7,148 nucleotides of DNA from an uncultured Planctomycetaceae bacterium (GTDB taxonomy: Bacteria; Planctomycetota; Planctomycetia; Pirellulales; Pirellulaceae), in NCBI GenBank assembly GCA_903927685.1, contig CAIYOB010001142.1, forward strand, positions 1-7,148, given 5' to 3'. Below, piece after piece: positions 1-4,574 of this stretch. The translations under genes were made by a program, and so were the position numbers. Numbering within the stretch: position 1 is the stretch's first letter; each line of letters opens with the position of its first letter. A model generated the notes under the pieces. The model was not told where the DNA came from and searched no databases. It worked only from the letters and a program-made list of their open reading frames with translations.

Positions 1-591
<591 letters not shown>

Positions 592-609
592 TTAAACAAA
601 TATAAAAAT

Positions 610-638
610 ATTATATAGGCAGGCAGCCAGAATAACAA
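610..638 (-). promoter_or_regulatory. Sigma70-type promoter for tgt
   Basis: On the minus strand, a -35 box TTGTTA (638-633, four of six consensus bases) is followed after 17 bp by a perfect -10 box TATAAT (615-610). Transcription should begin near 603. That gives a short leader that includes the AAGGAG site at 591-586. Spacing, position and orientation all fit a tgt promoter. Confidence 0.65.
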
Positions 639-746
639 CGCCAATTGGTGTACGCGAATTCTCAACAGGAAGTTGTCGCTGAAAACTACTCAGAAAAATA
701 TATGGAGCGTCGTTGAGTGTTGGCCAGATACGTAGCCAGTTTCAAG

Positions 747-962
747 TCATACAGAGTATACTGGTATCAAGTGGAATATCCTCAATGCTTCTTCATATTT
801 CCGGTCGGCTCGCTGATAATCTTCCCTGGAAATTGCCTTGTCGAAAATGTTTTTGGCCTCGTGAGTCATTCTTACCGCCTCACTTTCGGAATGACCCATG
901 ACCGCTGCAGACCAGAAAACGATTAACATCCCGATCAGTTTGCCAAACAATTTGATTTTCAT
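747..962 (-). CDS. Small exported protein with one TPR-like helical pair, possibly truncated
   Basis: This is a 71-residue protein. The ATG at 962 is chosen over one further upstream (1052) because GGAGG (974-970) lies 7 nt before it and because a signal peptide starts exactly there. Residues 1-8 are basic (MKIKLFGK), residues 9-22 are hydrophobic (LIGMLIVFWSAAVM), and cleavage is likely soon after. The rest is predicted helical and ends with a TPR-like pattern (DYQRADRKYEEALRIF), so the mature product should be exported or periplasmic. Proteins of this kind usually carry several repeats, but here the frame stops right after the first. The other two frames also stop within about 20 nt, so a single frameshift does not restore a longer protein. 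It could be a gene remnant or a genuine mini-protein. It lies upstream of tgt on the same strand, 191 nt away, and tgt has its own promoter. I do not know its function. Confidence 0.55.
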   Translation of the reverse strand: MKIKLFGKLIGMLIVFWSAAVMGHSESEAVRMTHEAKNIFDKAISREDYQRADRKYEEALRIFHLIPVYSV

Positions 963-1062
963 GGAACATCCTCCGGAGAAGGCAAGGCGCCTGTCCACTG
1001 TTGATAGGTTTCTGTATTTCGAAAATCGTGTCTGATCGATGACATGAACCAAAGCCTGTTGT

Positions 1063-1586
1063 TCTGCGTATGCACAAATATTATAACGACGGCTTGCTTA
1101 TTATATGGCAGTTTGCATAAGGCGCTGAAAAGACGGTAATAAAAATGTTAATCAACTACCTTGTCGATGGGGTTGTCAACAGATAGCGTGAAATGATTTC
1201 TACATGTATGAGAATATTCTGGTGATTATAATATCCTAAAAACATTTGTAACAGTATTTTTTATTGTAATTGAACATGCTTTTGGGAAGTCATCATTCAT
1301 TTGTAAGTCCAATCTATAGGGTCATTTCTTTTCAAATACAGTGAAGTTTCTGGAGAAGCCTCAAGAAGAATTGGTTTCCCATTCCGTAGAGGTGGTGCCA
1401 ACATTCAGTTCCACTAACATGTGTTAAATTGACATGGTCATCATCCGCTCCGACCGAAAGCGCCATAAAAATCATGTTCGCCTATATTGCCAAATTGTTT
1501 GATTTCAGACCTGTAGTGCTGTAAATTTGGGCCTGAGGATTGTGGGGGGCGTATTATCATCAGAGACGCCGGGTTTGTTTCAGTAG
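1063..1586. other. AT-rich spacer with no supported gene
   Basis: About 520 bp separate the divergently oriented small exported protein (minus) and the membrane glycosyltransferase (plus). Open frames here are short, lack ribosome-binding sites and read like non-protein sequence. Apart from the possible -10 boxes near 1080-1105, I found no tRNA, strong hairpin-plus-T terminator, repeat array or convincing promoter. A TTGACA at 1429-1434 has no matching -10 box at a workable distance. Confidence 0.5.
1080..1105 (-). promoter_or_regulatory. Possible -10 boxes upstream of the small exported protein
   Basis: Two TATAAT hexamers occur on the minus strand, at 1085-1080 and 1105-1100, upstream of the gene starting at 962. 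Neither has a good -35 box at 16-18 bp; the best is TTCAGC for the second, with three matches. The region is AT-rich, so chance is a real possibility. The leader would be about 110-130 nt. Confidence 0.3.
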
Positions 1587-1619
1587 CCACTACATAAATA
1601 TAAACGGGGGGAACAGATA

Positions 1620-2213
1620 TTGAATCTGGGGCCAGGCGCACTATCGAAAGCCACGTCTTTATTATACATATCCATTGTTTCAATTCTGTTGGCAGGGGGA
1701 GTTGTCCTTATCGAAGGCCGCATCGGATTCAATCCGGCTGATGAGGGATTTCTGTGGTATGGGGCTGAAGCCACGCTTGCTGGACAGGTTCCTGTAAGGG
1801 ATTTTCAGTCGTATTTTCCCGGACGTTACTACTGGTCATCCCTGTGGATGCATCTGACCGGTCCGGGCATTGTCAGCCTGAGAATGTCAAACGCCATGTT
1901 TCAGGCCATAGGGCTCATTTTCGGCCTGATGCTTGCCAGCAGGATATTTTCCAGCAAAACCTGCCTGTTTCTCTTCGGGATACTTCTAACCGTATGGATG
2001 TTCCCCCGGCATAAGCTTTTCGAATCATCAATCACCATGATGGCCGTATATTTTGCTGTTTTAACAATAGAAAAACCGAACCGTGCAAGGCTTTTTGCCA
2101 GCGGGGTTTTTATTGGTTTGGCAGGATTCTTTGGCCAAAGCCCATGCTTTGCAGGGCCAGCGGTGGTAAACGACTGGCCAGCGACCGTTGACGATAACGG
2201 CCCTTCCTGCTAG
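1620..2213 (+). CDS. GT-C-type membrane glycosyltransferase, truncated and fused to foreign sequence
   Basis: The frame starts at TTG 1620, just after a GGGGGGA stretch (1606-1612). It is closed upstream by TAG at 1584, and no in-frame ATG occurs before the conserved region. Residues 12-32 form the first membrane segment. The loop FNPADEGFLWYG (37-48) follows, with D41-E42 placed as in the catalytic loop of ArnT/PMT-like GT-C enzymes, which use polyprenyl-phosphate sugars on the outer face of the inner membrane. Then come DFQSYFPGRYYW (61-72) and hydrophobic segments near 93-110, 114-128, 138-150 and 159-172. After GLAGFFG (166-172) the protein stops resembling a membrane enzyme: the last 25 residues (from Q173) are polar, GC-coded and end at TAG 2211. 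Family members normally continue for several hundred residues with more membrane segments. The gene is therefore broken at the composition junction. The exact sugar substrate cannot be told. Confidence 0.7.
   Translation: MNLGPGALSKATSLLYISIVSILLAGGVVLIEGRIGFNPADEGFLWYGAEATLAGQVPVRDFQSYFPGRYYWSSLWMHLTGPGIVSLRMSNAMFQAIGLIFGLMLASRIFSSKTCLFLFGILLTVWMFPRHKLFESSITMMAVYFAVLTIEKPNRARLFASGVFIGLAGFFGQSPCFAGPAVVNDWPATVDDNGPSC
2128..2142. other. Junction between AT-richer and GC-rich sequence
   Basis: Up to about 2135 the glycosyltransferase frame is protein-like, in moderately AT-rich DNA. From about 2136 the DNA is GC-rich, the frame loses membrane character, and gene style changes. No target-site duplication, transposase, integrase, tRNA or terminal inverted repeat is visible on either side. 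This favours a chimeric assembly or an illegitimate join over insertion of a mobile element. The exact breakpoint could lie several bases either way. Confidence 0.6.
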
Positions 2214-2255
2214 AAGATTCCCTCTACGCCCCATTTTTCGAGTTGACAAGGAGAT

Positions 2256-2447
2256 ATGCCTGTGAGTTGCAGTGAACGTCGTCGAGAATTGACCAGGCGG
2301 CGCAAGCGAGCCAAGAAAATCGCGCACCTGAAGAAAAAATTGCCGAAAGCCAGCGTCTCGGAAAAGCAGGCCATTGCGGCCCGAGTCCGCAAGATGACGC
2401 CGGGCGCCGAGCAGATTATTACCCAGTTGGCGCTGGAAGAACGCTAG
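2256..2447 (+). CDS. Small basic protein, DUF6800-like
   Basis: This is a 63-residue, strongly basic protein. The first half is Arg/Lys-rich (SERRRELTRRRKRAKK at 6-21), followed by predicted helical AHLKKKLPKASVSEKQAIAARVRKMTPGAEQII. From memory, planctomycete genomes encode many short proteins beginning with SERRREL and ending near a TPGAE or similar segment (DUF6800), with no known function. The charge suggests binding to nucleic acid or ribosomes, but this is inference. AAGGAG (2248-2253) is only 2 nt before the ATG at 2256. The in-frame GTG at 2262 has 8 nt spacing and would give MSCSERRREL, so the true start may be 2262. It is probably monocistronic, since a spacer of about 400 bp follows. 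Confidence 0.65.
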   Translation: MPVSCSERRRELTRRRKRAKKIAHLKKKLPKASVSEKQAIAARVRKMTPGAEQIITQLALEER

Positions 2448-2450
2448 CAG

Positions 2451-2483
2451 TCCTGGCCTGTGAGTCCGGGAAAAGGCCGAGGA
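2451..2483 (+). terminator. Possible hairpin just after the small basic protein
   Basis: TCCTGGCCT (2451-2459) can pair with AGGCC-G-AGGA (2474-2483), giving nine pairs with one bulged G and a 14-nt loop. It begins 3 nt after the stop codon. There is no T-run after it, so it is not a classic intrinsic terminator. It could be an RNA-stabilising 3' hairpin or chance. Confidence 0.3.
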
Positions 2484-2834
2484 GGCAGAAACACGGCGGG
2501 CAGAAATTCGGTGTTAGCCAGCCGTTTGTCTATTTATCTGCACCCGGTCTTTCTGCTCTTCTGATCCGGCGCTGGAATCGACCCACCGCCGTGATCCGCC
2601 TTGACGACGCGCCTAGCATTCGCCACCTGGACCGCCCCCCATCCCGCGCCAATTCGATCACCGACGCGCTTGCCGTTTCGTGTCACAAGTCAATAATTCC
2701 GTTGAACTTGTTGCGCCCGGTGGGCGTAGCCGTGAAATACCCACCGATTGCGGCTCGCCATTTGCTGTATTGGTCAGTGTTCGTTGTGACTGACAAATTG
2801 GCGCTTCGGTGACCGAAGCAGAGATGACACTTTG
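2484..2834. other. GC-rich spacer with small inverted repeats, no supported gene
   Basis: This spacer separates the small basic protein from the metallopeptidase. Open frames on both strands lack ribosome-binding sites and read as arginine/proline-rich shadow translations. Inverted repeats occur near its downstream end: CGCCC/GGGCG (2714-2726), GTCAGT/ACTGAC (2773-2794) and GCTTCGGT/ACCGAAGC (2803-2819). I see no convincing -35/-10 pair. The promoter of the metallopeptidase gene is presumably here. Confidence 0.45.
2803..2819. promoter_or_regulatory. Perfect 8-bp inverted repeat upstream of the metallopeptidase
   Basis: GCTTCGGT, one G, ACCGAAGC form a perfect palindrome centred on 2811, about 40 bp before the ATG at 2852 and 18 bp before its ribosome-binding site. 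In DNA it could be a dimeric operator. In RNA it could form a 7-bp leader hairpin with a TGA loop. A second, weaker inverted repeat (GTCAGT/ACTGAC, 2773-2794) lies just upstream. No regulator gene is adjacent, so function is inferred from position only. Confidence 0.4.
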
Positions 2835-2837
2835 AAG

Positions 2838-2843
2838 AGGAGG
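2838..2843 (+). promoter_or_regulatory. Strong Shine-Dalgarno AGGAGG for the metallopeptidase
   Basis: AGGAGG sits 8 nt before the ATG at 2852. It fixes the start of the metallopeptidase and is the best ribosome-binding site in the right-hand part. Confidence 0.7.
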
Positions 2844-2851
2844 GGCGTCTG

Positions 2852-3547
2852 ATGTTCTTCGATCCCATGTATATCGTCCTGGTACTGTTGCCGGGATTGG
2901 CCATTTCGGGTCTGGCCAGCTTGATGGTCAAAGTGGCCTTCAACCGCTACTCGAAGGTCCGCTCGATCCGCGGTCTGACCGGCGCGCAGGCCGCCCAGAT
3001 TCTGCTGGATCAGGCCGGCATTCACGATGTGCGGATCGTGCCGGCGCACGGGTTCTTGAGCGACCACTACAACCCGCTGAGCAAGGAATTGGCCCTGTCC
3101 GAGCAGGTCTACAACAGCAATTCCGTGGCGGCGATCGGCGTCGCGACGCACGAAGCCGGCCATGCGATCCAGCACGCGACGCATTACTTTCCGCTGTGGG
3201 CGCGTTCCGCGTTGGTCCCGCTGGCCAGTATCGGTTCGAACTTGGGCCTGCTGGTCATGGCCGTGGGCTTGGCGTTTAGCCAGACGGTCGTGCTGGTTGG
3301 GGCGGTCCTGTTCGGCGCCGTGCTGCTGTTCCAACTGGTCACGCTGCCGGTCGAGTTCAACGCCAGTTCGCGGGCCAAGCGGTTGGTGGTCGAGGCAGGC
3401 ATCGTGTATCCCGAGGAGCGGATCGGCATCGACGCCGTGCTGAACGCGGCCGCGATGACCTACGTCGCAGCGGCCGTGTCGACTCTGTTGACGCTGCTGT
3501 ACTACCTGTGGCGAGCCGGCCTGATCGGTGGCAGCCGGGACGAGTAA
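2852..3547 (+). CDS. YugP-like membrane zinc metallopeptidase (Zn_peptidase_2, COG2738)
   Basis: This 231-residue protein matches the usual YugP-family length (about 225-235). It starts with MFFDPMYIVLVLLPGLAISGLAS, a membrane anchor typical of the family. A conserved region follows (SIRGLTGAQAAQILLDQAGI at 38-57; DHYNP at 71-75). The zinc site is HEAGH at 100-104 (H100 and H104 ligands, E101 general base). The probable third ligand is E168 in LPVEFNASSRA, on the far side of two hydrophobic segments (about 118-141 and 143-165). A last membrane segment lies at about 203-221. All catalytic residues are present, so it should be an active membrane-embedded peptidase. Its substrate is unknown; the family is generally uncharacterised, and a role in membrane-protein turnover is only a guess. 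The gene has its own leader and ribosome-binding site and ends 4 bp from the convergent ATP-grasp gene. Confidence 0.93.
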   Translation: MFFDPMYIVLVLLPGLAISGLASLMVKVAFNRYSKVRSIRGLTGAQAAQILLDQAGIHDVRIVPAHGFLSDHYNPLSKELALSEQVYNSNSVAAIGVATHEAGHAIQHATHYFPLWARSALVPLASIGSNLGLLVMAVGLAFSQTVVLVGAVLFGAVLLFQLVTLPVEFNASSRAKRLVVEAGIVYPEERIGIDAVLNAAAMTYVAAAVSTLLTLLYYLWRAGLIGGSRDE

Positions 3548-3551
3548 CGGC

Positions 3552-4574
3552 TCAGAGAATTCGCCCGTCCGCGGTGAATTCGACGTGCGGCCGAGCGAAG
3601 CTCCATTCGCTGGCGCGTCCGGCAGCGGTCGCGAGCATGGCCGCTGCCAGATTGGTCTGCAACAACTGCCGCAGGCCGACGTAGGACGTTGTGAGTCGGG
3701 GGTTGATTTCGATCACCACGTCGGCGCTGCCATCGGCCGCCGAACCCAATACCAGATCGATGCCAACGTAACCGACGGTGGCGGGCAGGCCCGCCAGGGC
3801 GGCCAGGGCGAGCCGCCGGGCACGCCGGGCCAGGGGGCCTTGAATCGGTCCCGCTCCGCCCAGGTAGCGAAGGTCGGCTTCGTCCAGACGCTGCAGGCAG
3901 GCCGGCAAGGGCTGCGGGCCACCCGGGCCGCACAGGACCGCGATGCTGGCGGCCACACCCGGGCACCAGGTCTCCAGGCGTGCGCTCGATCCAAGCACCG
4001 CAGCGTCGTACGGGCTCGTCGGCCCAGCCAGCCGCTGGACGCCGACGGAGCCCGCTCCATCGGCTGGCTTGAGCACGGCCGGATACCGGAAATCCGCAGG
4101 CAACTCCGCGCCCGGTTGCACAGCGATCCCTGGCGGGACGCGCACGCCGTGGCGGCCCAACACGTCCGCCGTGCGGTTCTTGTCCGAGGCGATCGCGACG
4201 AATTCGGAGTGCGGAGACAGCAGCCGAGCACCGACGGCCTCGGCCTGCCGAGTTCGCTCGAGCAGTGCCTGCTTCTGCTCCGGGGCGATGATGATCGTCG
4301 CCTCGCAGTGGCGCGCGAGTTCGCGGAAGACCTCGCGTTCCTGCCGGGCGCTGGCGATGCGGAGCGGAGTGCCCGCCCACGCCAGCTGATCTGGCAGCCG
4401 GGCGTCGCGCAGCGTTACAACTTCCGTCCCCGGAATCGCCTGCAAGTCGGCGGCGAGGGCGGTGACCATCGCGGCGCCTTCGCCGGTCAGGCAGCATTCC
4501 GGCCCGTTCTCGGACGCCTCCGCCAGGGCATACGTCCCGCCGCCGGTGAAATACTCGTAAACAAAGACTTTCAC
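3552..4574 (-). CDS. ATP-grasp ligase, COG1821/MfnD-like
   Basis: This 340-residue protein starts at GTG 4574 (MKVFVYEYFTGGG). An upstream in-frame extension exists but is only antisense-like sequence inside the helicase gene. ATP-grasp elements appear in order: SDKNRTADVLGRHGVRVP (130-147), PAVLKPADGAGSVGVQ (165-180, with K169 for ATP), E201 in the adenine-binding strand, GYVGIDLVLG (268-277) and VVIEINPRLTTSYVGL (286-301, with metal/phosphate residues E289 and N291). Such enzymes join a carboxylate to an amine through an acyl-phosphate. The VYEY-T-GG start and the EINPRLTT motif resemble COG1821, which includes MfnD (tyramine-glutamate ligase of methanofuran synthesis). Some planctomycetes carry methanopterin/methanofuran-dependent one-carbon genes, so a cofactor role is possible, but no other such gene is visible here. 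The gene overlaps the helicase stop (GTGA), implying coupled translation. The fold is secure; the substrate is not. Confidence 0.88.
   Translation of the reverse strand: MKVFVYEYFTGGGTYALAEASENGPECCLTGEGAAMVTALAADLQAIPGTEVVTLRDARLPDQLAWAGTPLRIASARQEREVFRELARHCEATIIIAPEQKQALLERTRQAEAVGARLLSPHSEFVAIASDKNRTADVLGRHGVRVPPGIAVQPGAELPADFRYPAVLKPADGAGSVGVQRLAGPTSPYDAAVLGSSARLETWCPGVAASIAVLCGPGGPQPLPACLQRLDEADLRYLGGAGPIQGPLARRARRLALAALAGLPATVGYVGIDLVLGSAADGSADVVIEINPRLTTSYVGLRQLLQTNLAAAMLATAAGRASEWSFARPHVEFTADGRIL
4571..4574 (-). other. Stop/start overlap GTGA between helicase and ATP-grasp genes
   Basis: On the minus strand, the helicase ends GAA CTG CCG TGA, and the GTG of its last four bases opens the ATP-grasp gene in another frame. 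No strong ribosome-binding site precedes the GTG, so the second gene probably depends on ribosomes finishing the first. Confidence 0.85.

Noticed and set aside
1105..1116. TGGCA...TTTGC as a sigma54 site
   Set aside because: The GG-to-GC distance is too short for the -24/-12 spacing.
1429..1457. TTGACA promoter candidate upstream of the glycosyltransferase
   Set aside because: A perfect -35 hexamer is present, but no -10-like sequence lies 16-18 bp downstream.
1575..1604. TTGTTT-18-TATAAA promoter candidate
   Set aside because: Transcription would start at about 1611, at or past the ribosome-binding region of the TTG start at 1620, leaving almost no leader. The -35 match is weak.
1441..1774. 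Minus-strand frames near the start of the membrane glycosyltransferase
   Set aside because: They are antisense to the glycosyltransferase start, lack a ribosome-binding site and have no protein-like pattern.
2155..2183. GGCCAGCG direct repeats just after the junction as mobile-element ends
   Set aside because: The 8-bp repeats are only 21 bp apart, with no inverted termini or transposase; they are likely chance in GC-rich DNA.
2774..3334. Minus-strand frame of 186 codons opposite the metallopeptidase
   Set aside because: It is antisense to the HEAGH-containing protein, with His/Gln/Arg-rich low-information sequence and no start signals.
3502..4497. Alternate-frame minus-strand frame of 331 codons over the ATP-grasp gene
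   Set aside because: It is arginine-rich and motif-free, in the wrong frame relative to the conserved ATP-grasp elements.
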